Assembly (NCBI GenBank): GCA_900542495.1
Contig: UQNW01000001.1
Span: 177,212-241,211 of the forward strand
Length of the DNA stretch: 64,000 nt
From: an uncultured Roseburia sp.
GTDB taxonomy: Bacteria > Bacillota > Clostridia > Lachnospirales > Lachnospiraceae
Reading direction: 5' to 3'
Shown one piece after another: positions 54,047 to 62,650 of the stretch. Each line of letters opens with the position of its first letter. Position 1 is the first letter of the stretch. Both the position numbers and the translations under genes were made by a program. Under the pieces are notes generated by a model, which searched no databases, was not told the DNA's origin, and worked only from the letters and a program-made list of their open reading frames with translations.

Positions 54047-54170
54047 AGCAAATCCTCCTTTCTTCTCAAAAGCCCCTTTTTGCACACACAAAAAGGCACT
54101 ATTCAAAAGTGTCCGAATAGCATTATAGCATGTGCTTATTAAAGAAGTCAATGATTTTTTCAAATAATTT

Positions 54171-54389
54171 TTATTTATCTCTCCAGATGATTCTTCCTTT
54201 TGAAAGATCGTATGGGGACATTTCGATAGTAACTTTATCTCCCGGTAAAATACGGATGAAATTCATACGTAATTTTCCACTAATGGTTGCAAGGATCTGA
54301 TGACCATTCTCAAGTTCTACCTTAAAGAATGCGTTTGGTAACTTCTCAACTACTACTCCTTCAACTTCAATAACATCTGCCTTTGACAT
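54171..54389 (-). CDS. infA: Translation initiation factor IF-1
   Basis: 72 residues forming one S1-like OB fold: MSKADVIEVEGVVVEKLPNA, RMNFIRILPGDKVTIEMSPY, LSKGRIIWRDK. It blocks the ribosomal A site during initiation. It lies 124 bases upstream of rpmJ. Confidence 0.98.
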   Translation of the reverse strand: MSKADVIEVEGVVVEKLPNAFFKVELENGHQILATISGKLRMNFIRILPGDKVTIEMSPYDLSKGRIIWRDK

Positions 54390-54403
54390 ATAATCCTCCT
54401 TGT

Positions 54404-54661
54404 TTAGCTGTTCAGCTGCTTTTCTATTATTTTTATTGCTTTTCTGATTGTGATATCTGTTGGTTCACCGTCAAACAATCCGGTTATTTCATCGGATATA
54501 TGTTTGATTATCTGAATATGTTTTCGATTTTTTTTCTTCGGTTTTGTAAGTGGTTTTGTTGTTCCATTTACCAGATACACAAATTCATCATCTTTTTTTA
54601 TGATCAGATAATACTGATTTCTATCGTGTCCTGACATGGACTTTGCAAATTCAATGTTCAT
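54404..54661 (-). CDS. KOW-domain RNA-binding protein (L14e-like)
   Basis: Start at the ATG at 54661 (MNIEFAKSMSGHDRNQYYLI) after GGGAAGACT. The 85 residues hold a KOW/SH3-like barrel (DEFVYLVNGTTKPLTKPKKK) and a basic stretch. Such a gene between map and infA is common in Lachnospiraceae and allies. It probably binds the ribosome or RNA; the exact role is unknown. Confidence 0.8.
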   Translation of the reverse strand: MNIEFAKSMSGHDRNQYYLIIKKDDEFVYLVNGTTKPLTKPKKKNRKHIQIIKHISDEITGLFDGEPTDITIRKAIKIIEKQLNS

Positions 54662-54681
54662 AGTCTTCCCTTTTCCGGTGG

Positions 54682-55464
54682 TTATTCCCATATATGAGCT
54701 GCAATCTCTGAGTCTGTCAGCGTCAGGATCTCCGGTCTTCCCTCTGTGATAATGATCGTATTTTCATAGTGTGCAGATAATGACATATCTGCTGTGATCA
54801 CTGTCCATTCATCATCTAACCACAATACATCCGGTGTCCCGATATTGATCATCGGTTCCACCGCAAGCGTCATTCCGGATTTTAATTTGATTCCTCTCCG
54901 TAATTTCTTATAATTCGGAATATCCGGGTCTTCATGGAGATGCGTTCCGATTCCATGACCACAAAGATCCCGCACGACCCCATATCCAAAACTTTCTGCA
55001 TAACTGCCGATTGCTCCGGATATCTCATAGAGATGTCTTCCTGCGGTTGCATATTTCATACCTTCAAAAAAGCTCTGTCTTGTGCGCTCGATCAAAAGCG
55101 CTGCTTCTTTTGAAATTTCTCCCACCGCATGTGTTCTTGCAGCATCTGAATGGTATCCTTTGTGGATGACACCGATGTCCAGGCTCACAATGTCGCCTTC
55201 CTGGATAAATTTTTCTTTGGATGGTATTCCGTGCACGACTTCCTCATCGATTGACACACACACAGAAGCCGGATACCCACAATAATTTTTAAAAGATGGT
55301 TCACAGCCAAAGCTTCGGATCATTTCTTCCCCGATTCTGTCTATCTCATAGGTAGACATCCCTGGTCTTAACTCGTTTCCAAGCTGTTCGTGTACTTTTG
55401 CAAGTATCTTCCCGGCTTCCCTCATTAATTCCAGCTCTTCAGGTCTTTTTATCGTGACAGACAT
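54682..55464 (-). CDS. map: Methionine aminopeptidase, type I
   Basis: 260 residues with the metal ligands in VSLDIGVIHKGYHSDAART (two Asp), CGHGIGTHLHEDP (His), the Glu in TLAVEPMINIG, and a C-terminal Glu in NTIIITEGRPEIL. It removes the initiator methionine from nascent proteins. Two bases separate it from adk. Confidence 0.97.
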   Translation of the reverse strand: MSVTIKRPEELELMREAGKILAKVHEQLGNELRPGMSTYEIDRIGEEMIRSFGCEPSFKNYCGYPASVCVSIDEEVVHGIPSKEKFIQEGDIVSLDIGVIHKGYHSDAARTHAVGEISKEAALLIERTRQSFFEGMKYATAGRHLYEISGAIGSYAESFGYGVVRDLCGHGIGTHLHEDPDIPNYKKLRRGIKLKSGMTLAVEPMINIGTPDVLWLDDEWTVITADMSLSAHYENTIIITEGRPEILTLTDSEIAAHIWE

Positions 55465-55466
55465 CT

Positions 55467-56111
55467 TTATTCTCCTAAAATGGCTACGATATCAGCAAAT
55501 ACTTTTTCCATTGGCTGGGTACCGTCAACTGTCTTTAAAATATTCTGTGCTTTATAGTAATCGATCAGCGGCTGTGTCTGTTCATGATATACGCTTAAAC
55601 GTTTCTGAACTGTTTCCGGCTTGTCATCATCTCTTAATACAACCGGACTTCCGCATCTGTCGCAGATACCTTCCACTTTTGTTGGAATGGAAACAATATG
55701 ATAGGTTGCTCCACAATTTAAGCAGGCACGTCTTCCGCTCATTCTGTTTACAATGTTCTCGTCCGGAACATCTACATCAATGGCATAATCCATTTTCTGT
55801 CCGATTTTCTCAAGTGCTGCAGTGAGCGCCTCTGCCTGAGGAATGGTTCTTGGAAATCCATCTAAGATAAATCCATTTTTGCAGTCATCCTGCTGGATTC
55901 TGTCCATAACAAGATCACAGGTAAGTTCGTCTGGAACTAATAAGCCCTGATCCATATATTCTTTTGCTTTTTTGCCAAGTTCTGTTCCGTTTTTAATGTT
56001 GGCACGGAAGATATCTCCTGTAGAGATATGTGGTACGCCGTATTTATCTGCGATCTGTTTTGCCTGTGTTCCTTTTCCAGCTCCTGGAGCCCCTAACATT
56101 ATAATTTTCAT
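55467..56111 (-). CDS. adk: Adenylate kinase
   Basis: 214 residues with the P-loop GAPGAGKGTQ (7-16), FPRTIPQAEAL and a zinc-type lid with four cysteines (CLNCGATYH ... CDRCG), as in Gram-positive adenylate kinases. It interconverts ATP, ADP and AMP. It has its own promoter behind the secY terminator. Confidence 0.98.
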   Translation of the reverse strand: MKIIMLGAPGAGKGTQAKQIADKYGVPHISTGDIFRANIKNGTELGKKAKEYMDQGLLVPDELTCDLVMDRIQQDDCKNGFILDGFPRTIPQAEALTAALEKIGQKMDYAIDVDVPDENIVNRMSGRRACLNCGATYHIVSIPTKVEGICDRCGSPVVLRDDDKPETVQKRLSVYHEQTQPLIDYYKAQNILKTVDGTQPMEKVFADIVAILGE

Positions 56112-56158
56112 ATAAAAATTACCCCTGACCTTTCCATATATTCAATGTTTCTGCGCCT

Positions 56159-56187
56159 ATTATACGAATTTTGACGCTGCTTCGCAA
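56159..56187 (-). promoter_or_regulatory. Internal promoter for adk-map-infA-rpmJ...
   Basis: Minus-strand TTGCGA (56182-56187), a 17-base spacer and TATAAT (56159-56164), about 48 bases before the adk ATG and just after the secY terminator. Confidence 0.8.
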
Positions 56188-56219
56188 GTTTATTTTAGCT
56201 CTTTCCTTTATAAAACTTC

Positions 56220-56250
56220 AAAAAACGCCGGGCCACAAGACCCAGCGTTT
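56220..56250 (-). terminator. Intrinsic terminator between secY and adk
   Basis: Minus strand AAACGC-T-GGG ... CCC-G-GCGTT is followed by TTTTT. It lies directly after the secY stop codon. Confidence 0.88.
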
Positions 56251-56255
56251 CTGTT

Positions 56256-57587
56256 TTAGTCATTTAAGAATCCTTTATAGTAGCGAACACGCATCTGAGA
56301 TTCAATCTGTTTTAATGTTTCGATAATAACACCAACAATGATGATGATGGATGTTCCACCAAAGGATACATCAGCATTAAATACTCCATTAAAGAAGATT
56401 GGAATAAATGCTACAAATGCTAATCCAACTGCGCCTATAAAGACAATGTAATTTAAAATCTTATTCAGATAGTCACTGGTAGGTTTACCAGGTCTGATAC
56501 CCGGAATAAATCCACCTGCTTTTTTCATGTTATTTGCAATTTCTAACGGATTGAATGTAATCGATGTATAGAAATAAGCAAATGCAATGATCAAAATGAT
56601 ATATACCACAAGACCAATGTTATAAATTGGTTCATTTGGATTACACCAGTTAGACTGGGACATACCTTTTAAGATCTTACTTCCAATACCTGTTCCATTT
56701 CCCTTGCCAAGTAAGCTCGCAATAATGACTGGTGTCTGTAATAAAGACTGGGCAAAGATGACTGGGATAACACCACTGGTATTGACTTTCAGAGGAATAT
56801 GTGTTGACTGACCGCCAACCTGTTTTCTTCCCTGAATTTTCTTGGAATACTGAACCGGAATTTTTCTTACTCCGTCCTGAAGTAATACTACAAATACTAC
56901 CATTGCAACGATGATTGCAAGGATAATAACTGCAGCAAGAATTCCCTTTGGAACTGTCTTTCCAGAAATAAACTGCTGATATAATGTTCCGATATCATTT
57001 GGCATACGGGAAATGATGTTGATTGTCAACACGATGGAAATACCATTTCCTACACCCTTCTCTGTGATTCTCTCACCAATCCACATAAGGACTGCAGAAC
57101 CTGCTGTAAGAGTAAAGATAACCATAATGATATTCATAACATAAACAGCGGTCGAATCACTCTGTTCTAAGTATCCACCTCTTGAGAAACCAATTGCCAT
57201 AGCGATTGCTTCAATCAAAGCTAAAGCAACTGTGAGGTATCTTGTGATCTCGGCGATCTTTTTACGACCATCTTCTCCGTCACGCTGCATTTCTTCCAAC
57301 TTAGGAATAGCAATAGTAAGAAGCTGCATAATGATGGATGATGTAATGTATGGTGTGATATTCAATGCGAATATAGATAAATTCAAGAATGATCCACCAG
57401 TAACGGCATCAAAAAAGCCCATTCCATCAGCGGTCTGACTAGCAAACCAGTTTGCAAATACTTCACTGTCAACACCAGGAATAGGAAGCTGACTTCCTAT
57501 TCTGATGACAACTAACATTAAAAATGTAAAAATAATTCTTTTACGAATATCTTTAATTTTGAATGCATTACGGAGTGTCTCTAGCAT
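56256..57587 (-). CDS. secY: Protein translocase subunit SecY
   Basis: 443 residues with ten membrane helices. The start MLETLRNAFKIKDIRKRIIF, the PLUG-region PIPGVDSEVF and KNTSGVIP-like VNTSGVIPVIFA are typical. It forms the protein-conducting channel with SecE and SecG. Its ATG shares one base with the rplO stop (TAATG). Confidence 0.98.
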   Translation of the reverse strand: MLETLRNAFKIKDIRKRIIFTFLMLVVIRIGSQLPIPGVDSEVFANWFASQTADGMGFFDAVTGGSFLNLSIFALNITPYITSSIIMQLLTIAIPKLEEMQRDGEDGRKKIAEITRYLTVALALIEAIAMAIGFSRGGYLEQSDSTAVYVMNIIMVIFTLTAGSAVLMWIGERITEKGVGNGISIVLTINIISRMPNDIGTLYQQFISGKTVPKGILAAVIILAIIVAMVVFVVLLQDGVRKIPVQYSKKIQGRKQVGGQSTHIPLKVNTSGVIPVIFAQSLLQTPVIIASLLGKGNGTGIGSKILKGMSQSNWCNPNEPIYNIGLVVYIILIIAFAYFYTSITFNPLEIANNMKKAGGFIPGIRPGKPTSDYLNKILNYIVFIGAVGLAFVAFIPIFFNGVFNADVSFGGTSIIIIVGVIIETLKQIESQMRVRYYKGFLND

Positions 57588-58036
57588 TAGATCACCTCTG
57601 CTTTTCCACCAAGAGCTTCAATTTTCTCTTTTGCAGAAGCGCTGAATGCGTTTGCCTGAACTGTAAGCTTCTTAGTAAGTTCTCCATTTCCAAGAATTTT
57701 TACTCCATCTCTTGGGTTCTTAACGATACCAGCTTCGATTAATGTCTCTACAGATACTACTGCGTCATTCTCGAAAGCTTCAAGAGCGGAAAGATTAATT
57801 CCAACGATTGTCTTAGAGTTTCTGCATTTGAAACCTCTCTTTGGCAATCTTCTGTATAATGGCATCTGACCACCTTCGAAACCTGGTCTAGGAGCACCAG
57901 AACGAGCTTTCTGTCCTTTATGTCCTTTACCTGCGGTCTTACCATTTCCTGAACCGTGTCCACGTCCTCTTCTGAAATTATCGCTATGAGCTGAACCGGC
58001 AGCTCCATGTAAATTGGATAAATCCATCACCGACAC
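57587..58036 (-). CDS. rplO: 50S ribosomal protein L15
   Basis: 149 residues starting MSVMDLSNLHGAAGSAHSDN, with the glycine/arginine-rich GRGHGSGNGKTAGKGHKGQK typical of L15, and a C-terminal L18e-like domain. It is a late-assembling 23S rRNA binder. Confidence 0.97.
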   Translation of the reverse strand: MSVMDLSNLHGAAGSAHSDNFRRGRGHGSGNGKTAGKGHKGQKARSGAPRPGFEGGQMPLYRRLPKRGFKCRNSKTIVGINLSALEAFENDAVVSVETLIEAGIVKNPRDGVKILGNGELTKKLTVQANAFSASAKEKIEALGGKAEVI

Positions 58037-58052
58037 CTCCTTATCTTATTTT

Positions 58053-58238
58053 TTATGCTTCTTCAACTTTTACGTATGGTGCAACTTTGCGAAGTGCTCC
58101 AGCTGTTGCAGCGTTGTCTGGTAACTCAACTGTTTTGTAAAGTTTTGTTAAACCAAGAGCCTCGATTGTTTTTTTGTTCTTTGGAACAGCACCAATTGTA
58201 GATTTGATCAATGTTACTTTAAGTTTCTTATCTGCCAT
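58053..58238 (-). CDS. rpmD: 50S ribosomal protein L30
   Basis: Start at the ATG at 58238 (MADKKLKVTLIKSTIGAVPK), behind GGAGGAATTTGAA. The 61 residues match L30 throughout, including TIEALGLTKLYKTVELPDN. An upstream ATG in the frame lies inside rpsE. Confidence 0.96.
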   Translation of the reverse strand: MADKKLKVTLIKSTIGAVPKNKKTIEALGLTKLYKTVELPDNAATAGALRKVAPYVKVEEA

Positions 58239-58251
58239 TTCAAATTCCTCC

Positions 58252-58761
58252 TTAACCCAGAATCTCTTCAACGGATTTTCCGCGGAGTTTTGCTACTTCT
58301 TCAGGAGATTTTAACTGACCCAGAGCGTCGATTGTTGCGAATACAACGTTCTGTTTGTTGTTGGAACCTAAAGATTTTGTACGGATATTTTTAATACCTG
58401 CTAACTCACATACAGTACGGGCTGGACCACCAGCGATGATACCAGTACCTTCTGGAGATTTCTTTAATAATACGGATGCACCGGTGAATTTACCCTGAAC
58501 ATCATGTGTAATACTATCAACTTCGTCTAACTTAACGCTGATGAGCTTTTTCATTGCATCTTCTTTTCCCTTACGGATAGCTTCAGGAATTTCAGTTGCT
58601 TTTCCTAAACCTGCACCAACATGACCATTGCCGTCGCCAACAACAACCAAAGCTGTAAAACGCATGTTACGTCCGCCCTTAACAACTTTTGTTACACGTT
58701 TGATTGATACTACTTTATCATTTAATTCTAACTGACTAGCATCAATGATTTCACGTTTCAT
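58252..58761 (-). CDS. rpsE: 30S ribosomal protein S5
   Basis: 169 residues with the S5 double-stranded-RNA domain (ELNDKVVSIKRVTKVVKGGR, RFTALVVVGDGNGHVGAGLG) and the C-terminal domain (GGPARTVCELAGI). It supports translational accuracy and mRNA unwinding. Confidence 0.98.
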   Translation of the reverse strand: MKREIIDASQLELNDKVVSIKRVTKVVKGGRNMRFTALVVVGDGNGHVGAGLGKATEIPEAIRKGKEDAMKKLISVKLDEVDSITHDVQGKFTGASVLLKKSPEGTGIIAGGPARTVCELAGIKNIRTKSLGSNNKQNVVFATIDALGQLKSPEEVAKLRGKSVEEILG

Positions 58762-58778
58762 GTTTTCGTTTCCTCCTA

Positions 58779-59147
58779 CTAAAAATCTAATCCAGCTTCT
58801 CTTGCTGCATCGGCTAAAGCTTTAACTTTTCCCTGATATATAAAACCGCCTCTATCAAAGACAACTGTTGTAATACCCTTATCTAATGCTTTTTTAGCAA
58901 TTACAGTACCAAGTTTGGATGCTGCATCTACGTTATTAGTCTTCTCTAATTCTGCTTTTAACTCTTTGTCAAGAGTAGATGCAGAAACAAGTGTATTTCC
59001 AACTGTGTCGTCAATAATTTGAGCGTACATATGATTATTGCTTCTGAACACAGCTAAGCGTGGTCTCTGTGCAGTACCTGCAAGATGATGACGCATTCTT
59101 CTATGTTTATTTTCACGAACTGCTGTTCTTGATTTCTTACTAACCAT
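58779..59147 (-). CDS. rplR: 50S ribosomal protein L18
   Basis: 122 residues: RHHLAGTAQRPRLAVFRSNN, HMYAQIIDDTVGNTLVSAST and the C-terminal DRGGFIYQGKVKALADAARE. L18 binds 5S rRNA. Confidence 0.98.
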   Translation of the reverse strand: MVSKKSRTAVRENKHRRMRHHLAGTAQRPRLAVFRSNNHMYAQIIDDTVGNTLVSASTLDKELKAELEKTNNVDAASKLGTVIAKKALDKGITTVVFDRGGFIYQGKVKALADAAREAGLDF

Positions 59148-59165
59148 TCTTCGTCACTCCTTTAA

Positions 59166-59705
59166 TTATTTCTTACCAGTCTTACCAACTTTACGTCTAA
59201 TAACTTCATCAGCATATTTGATACCTTTTCCTTTGTAAGGTTCAGGTCTTCTCTTATCTCTGATTTCAGCTGCGTATTGGCCAACTTTTTCTTTATCGAT
59301 ACCTGATACAATGATCTTGTTACCGTCTACTGTAGACTCGATTCCTTCTGGATCTGTCATCTCAACTGGATGAGAATATCCTAAGTTAAGAGTTAAAACT
59401 TTACCAGCTTTGGAAGCTCTGTAACCAACACCATTCACTTCAAGCTCTTTCTTATATCCGTCTGTAACACCAACTACCATGTTGTGGATCAGTGTTCTTG
59501 TTAATCCGTGTAAGGATTTCATTTTTTTCAAATCATTAGGTCTTGTAACGATTACTTCAGCACCTTCTAATTTGATGTCCATCTCAGATGGAAGGGTTCT
59601 TTCAAGAGTTCCCTTAGGACCTTTTACAGTCACATGATTATTTTCTGCAATTTCTACTGTAACGCCAGCTGGAACTGCGATTGGCATTCTTCCTATACGT
59701 GACAT
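59166..59705 (-). CDS. rplF: 50S ribosomal protein L6
   Basis: Start at the ATG at 59705 (MSRIGRMPIAVPAGVTVEIA) behind TTAGGAGGTACGGGC. The 179 residues have two L6 repeats and end EPYKGKGIKYADEVIRRKVG. It lies near the sarcin-ricin loop. The small hairpin TCCTGGC-ATAA-GCCAGGA (59788-59805) lies in the 112-base gap to rpsH. Confidence 0.97.
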   Translation of the reverse strand: MSRIGRMPIAVPAGVTVEIAENNHVTVKGPKGTLERTLPSEMDIKLEGAEVIVTRPNDLKKMKSLHGLTRTLIHNMVVGVTDGYKKELEVNGVGYRASKAGKVLTLNLGYSHPVEMTDPEGIESTVDGNKIIVSGIDKEKVGQYAAEIRDKRRPEPYKGKGIKYADEVIRRKVGKTGKK

Positions 59706-59817
59706 GCCCGTACCTCCTAATTTTTCGTTGCGGTGAGGATTCACCGTAGTTAAAAAGTTACATATCTATCAGAATGGTAGTCCATCCTCCTGGCATAAGC
59801 CAGGAAGTCATTATTTC

Positions 59818-60222
59818 CTACCAAACGAAAGCTAATACTTCTCCACCAACCTGGAGTTTTCTTGCTTCTTTGTCTGTGATAATTCCCTGATTTGTAGAAA
59901 GGATAGCGATTCCTAATCCACCAAGTACTCTAGGAAGCTCGTCTTTACCAGCGTAAACACGAAGTCCCGGTTTGGAAATTCTCTTAAGACCTGTGATAAT
60001 TTTTTCATTCTTATCTGCACCGTATTTTAATGTGATGCGGATTGTTTTAAAATTACCATCTTCGATAATATCGTATTTTGTGATATAACCTTCATCTAAA
60101 AGGATGCCTGCGATAGCAACTTTGATCTTAGATGCCGGAATATCTACTGTATCATGTTTAGCAGTATTTGCATTACGGATTCTTGTAAGCATATCTGCAA
60201 TTGGATCACTCGTCATCATCAT
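59818..60222 (-). CDS. rpsH: 30S ribosomal protein S8
   Basis: 134 residues starting with three ATGs in a row (MMMTSDPIADMLTRIRNANT); the third is the usual family start. The C-terminal LGGLGIAILSTNQGIITDKE and GGEVLAFVW are typical. S8 is the translational regulator of the spc operon in E. coli; no such site was sought here. Confidence 0.97.
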   Translation of the reverse strand: MMMTSDPIADMLTRIRNANTAKHDTVDIPASKIKVAIAGILLDEGYITKYDIIEDGNFKTIRITLKYGADKNEKIITGLKRISKPGLRVYAGKDELPRVLGGLGIAILSTNQGIITDKEARKLQVGGEVLAFVW

Positions 60223-60256
60223 GATGTATATTTCCTCCTTCTAAAAATTACTCGGC

Positions 60257-60442
60257 CTACCAGCTTGCTTTCTTAACGCCTGGGATTTGACCTTTGTATG
60301 CTAATTCACGGAAACATACTCTGCAGATTCCGTATTTTCTTAAAACAGAATGTGGACGACCACAAATTTTGCAACGTGTGTATTCTCTGGTAGAGAATTT
60401 TGCTGGACGCTGCTGTTTAACTTTCATACTTGTCTTAGCCAT
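60257..60442 (-). CDS. rpsN: 30S ribosomal protein S14, zinc type
   Basis: 61 residues with CKIC and CRVC forming the zinc site of type Z S14, and the ending GQIPGVKKASW. It is needed for 30S head assembly. Confidence 0.98.
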   Translation of the reverse strand: MAKTSMKVKQQRPAKFSTREYTRCKICGRPHSVLRKYGICRVCFRELAYKGQIPGVKKASW

Positions 60443-60457
60443 TAAAATTCCCTCCTA

Positions 60458-60997
60458 TTATTTGGCATATGGCATATTGAACAATGTCAATAATTCACGT
60501 GCTTCTTCGTCTGTCTTAGCAGTAGTTACGATAATGATATCCATACCTCTTACTTTGTCAACTTTGTCGTACTCGATCTCTGGGAAGATGATCTGCTCTT
60601 TGATACCAAGAGCATAGTTTCCACGGCCATCGAATGCGTTAGGGTTAACACCTCTGAAGTCACGTACACGTGGTAATGATAAGTTAATTAAACGATCTAA
60701 GAACTCATACATTTTCTCGCCACGTAATGTTGTTTTACATCCGATTGGCATGTTCTCTCTGATCTTGAAGTTTGCAATAGCGTTCTTTGCTTTTGTAGCA
60801 ACTGCTTTCTGACCTGTGATTGTCTCCATGTCTTTAATTGCAGCCTCTAATACTTTTGCGTTCTCTTTGGCTTCACCAACGCCCATGTTTACTACGATTT
60901 TATCGAGCTTTGGTACTTCCATAATATTTTTATATCCGAACTTTTTGATCATTGCGTCAACGATCTCGTTCTGGTACTGTTCTTTAAGTCTGCTCAA
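60458..60997 (-). CDS. rplE: 50S ribosomal protein L5
   Basis: 179 residues: MEVPKLDKIVVNMGVGEAKE, GCKTTLRGEKMYEFLDRLIN, LPRVRDFRGVNPNAFDGRGN. L5 binds 5S rRNA and contacts P-site tRNA. Confidence 0.98.
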   Translation of the reverse strand: MSRLKEQYQNEIVDAMIKKFGYKNIMEVPKLDKIVVNMGVGEAKENAKVLEAAIKDMETITGQKAVATKAKNAIANFKIRENMPIGCKTTLRGEKMYEFLDRLINLSLPRVRDFRGVNPNAFDGRGNYALGIKEQIIFPEIEYDKVDKVRGMDIIIVTTAKTDEEARELLTLFNMPYAK

Positions 60998-61019
60998 CTG
61001 ATTGGCCTCCTCTCTTTAA

Positions 61020-61331
61020 TTAGTCAATAACTTCGCCTGTAGCTTTTGCTACACGAACTTTTTTGTCTCCGTCCATCTTGAATCCAACACGTGTTGCTTT
61101 TCCGTTGTGAAGAAGCATTACGTTAGAAAGATCGATTGGAGCTTCCTGGTGAAGGATTCCACCCTGCTGGTTAGCCATGCTTGGTTTTGCATGTTTTGTA
61201 ACCATGTTGATTCCTTCAACAAGAACTTTGTTATCTTTTTTGTTTACGGAAATTACTTTTCCTTCTTTGTCTTTATCTTTTCCAGCGATCACTTTAACCA
61301 TATCGCCTTTTTTAATTTTCATTGTTGCCAT
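61020..61331 (-). CDS. rplX: 50S ribosomal protein L24
   Basis: 103 residues with a KOW motif (KGDMVKVIAGKDKDKEGKVI) and INMVTKHAKPSMANQQGGIL. It is an early 50S assembly initiator. Confidence 0.98.
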   Translation of the reverse strand: MATMKIKKGDMVKVIAGKDKDKEGKVISVNKKDNKVLVEGINMVTKHAKPSMANQQGGILHQEAPIDLSNVMLLHNGKATRVGFKMDGDKKVRVAKATGEVID

Positions 61332-61343
61332 ATCTTCGTCCTC

Positions 61344-61712
61344 CTATAATACTTCTGGAGCTAAGGAAACAATTTTCATGAACTGTTTCTCACGAAGCTC
61401 TCTAGCTACTGGTCCAAAAATACGGGTTCCTTTTGGAGTTTTGTCATCTTTAATAATAACAGCAGCGTTCTCATCAAATTTGATATAAGAACCGTCTTTA
61501 CGACGAGCACCTTTCACTGAACGAACAACTACAGCTTTAACGACGTCACCTTTTTTAACAACACCGCCTGGTGTTGCATCTTTAACAGTAGCAACAATAA
61601 CGTCACCAATGTTTGCATATCTTCTAGTAGATCCACCCATAACACGGATAACGAGTAACTCTTTTGCACCTGTGTTATCAGCTACTTTCAGTCTACTTTC
61701 CTGTTGTACCAT
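61344..61712 (-). CDS. rplN: 50S ribosomal protein L14
   Basis: 122 residues: MVQQESRLKVADNTGAKELL, KGDVVKAVVVRSVKGARRKD, FGPVARELREKQFMKIVSLA. It forms part of the intersubunit bridge. Confidence 0.98.
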   Translation of the reverse strand: MVQQESRLKVADNTGAKELLVIRVMGGSTRRYANIGDVIVATVKDATPGGVVKKGDVVKAVVVRSVKGARRKDGSYIKFDENAAVIIKDDKTPKGTRIFGPVARELREKQFMKIVSLAPEVL

Positions 61713-61730
61713 GCTTGTAGCCTCCTTTAA

Positions 61731-61988
61731 TTATTTTGCTCTTTCCATGATTTCTACAAGTCTCCATCTCTTATCTTTAGATAATGGTCTTGTTTCCATA
61801 ACTTTTACTTTATCACCGATTTTACATTCGTTGTTCTCGTCATGGGCTTTTAATTTATATGTTTTCTTAACGATCTTGTTGTATAATGGATGTCTTACGT
61901 TATCCTGGATTGCAACAGTGATTGTTTTATCCATCTTATCACTTACAACAATACCAATACGTGTTTTTCTAAGATTTCTTTCTTCCAC
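61731..61988 (-). CDS. rpsQ: 30S ribosomal protein S17
   Basis: 85 residues: RNLRKTRIGIVVSDKMDKTI, HPLYNKIVKKTYKLKAHDEN, VMETRPLSKDKRWRLVEI. OB-fold 16S rRNA binder. Confidence 0.98.
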   Translation of the reverse strand: MEERNLRKTRIGIVVSDKMDKTITVAIQDNVRHPLYNKIVKKTYKLKAHDENNECKIGDKVKVMETRPLSKDKRWRLVEIMERAK

Positions 61989-62011
61989 GATAAGTTCTCC
62001 TTTCTAGAGTT

Positions 62012-62221
62012 CTATTCAGCAACTTTTGCTTTCTCAGTAATGAGTGTCTGAATTCTTGCGATATTCTTTCTCACTTCTTTGATTCTGCTTGTGTTATCTA
62101 ACTGATTAGTTGCGTTCTGGAATCTCAAATTGAAAAGTTCTTTTTTAGCGTCTACTAACTGTGCATTTAAATCTGCAACAGACTGTGTTTTTAATTCTTC
62201 TAAATATTTACTAGTTTTCAT
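62012..62221 (-). CDS. rpmC: 50S ribosomal protein L29
   Basis: Start at the ATG at 62221 (MKTSKYLEELKTQSVADLNA) with AGGCGG upstream; it overlaps the rplP end by 11 bases. The 69 residues form two helices with KKELFNLRFQNATNQL. It lies at the tunnel exit. Confidence 0.96.
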   Translation of the reverse strand: MKTSKYLEELKTQSVADLNAQLVDAKKELFNLRFQNATNQLDNTSRIKEVRKNIARIQTLITEKAKVAE

Positions 62222-62648
62222 TTGATACACCGCCTTCTAAATCCGCACGAGAAACTACTTTACATTTGCAAGGTAATTTGTGTGTAGCAAGACGTAATGC
62301 TTCTCTAGCTACGTCTTCCGGTACACCGGAGATTTCAAATAATACACGACCTGGTTTAACAACGGCTACCCAGTACTCAAGGGCACCCTTTCCTTTACCC
62401 ATACGAACACCCATAGGTTTATGAGTTACAGGTTTCTCTGGGAAAATTTTGATCCAGACTTTACCACCACGTTTGATATATCTTGTCATAGCAACACGGG
62501 CTGCTTCGATCTGGTTTGCTTTAATCCAGCAAGGTTCCATTGCTACGATACCATACTCACCATAAGTAAGTTTGTTACCTCTTGTAGCTTTACCAGCCAT
62601 AGAACCACGGAACTGTTTTCTATGTTTTACTCTCTTTGGCATTAACAT
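62211..62648 (-). CDS. rplP: 50S ribosomal protein L16
   Basis: 145 residues: MLMPKRVKHRKQFRGSMAGK, GEYGIVAMEPCWIKANQIEA, PVTHKPMGVRMGKGKGALEY. L16 shapes the A-site tRNA binding region. Its start lies two bases after rpsC. Confidence 0.98.
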   Translation of the reverse strand: MLMPKRVKHRKQFRGSMAGKATRGNKLTYGEYGIVAMEPCWIKANQIEAARVAMTRYIKRGGKVWIKIFPEKPVTHKPMGVRMGKGKGALEYWVAVVKPGRVLFEISGVPEDVAREALRLATHKLPCKCKVVSRADLEGGVSNEN

Positions 62649-62650
62649 AA

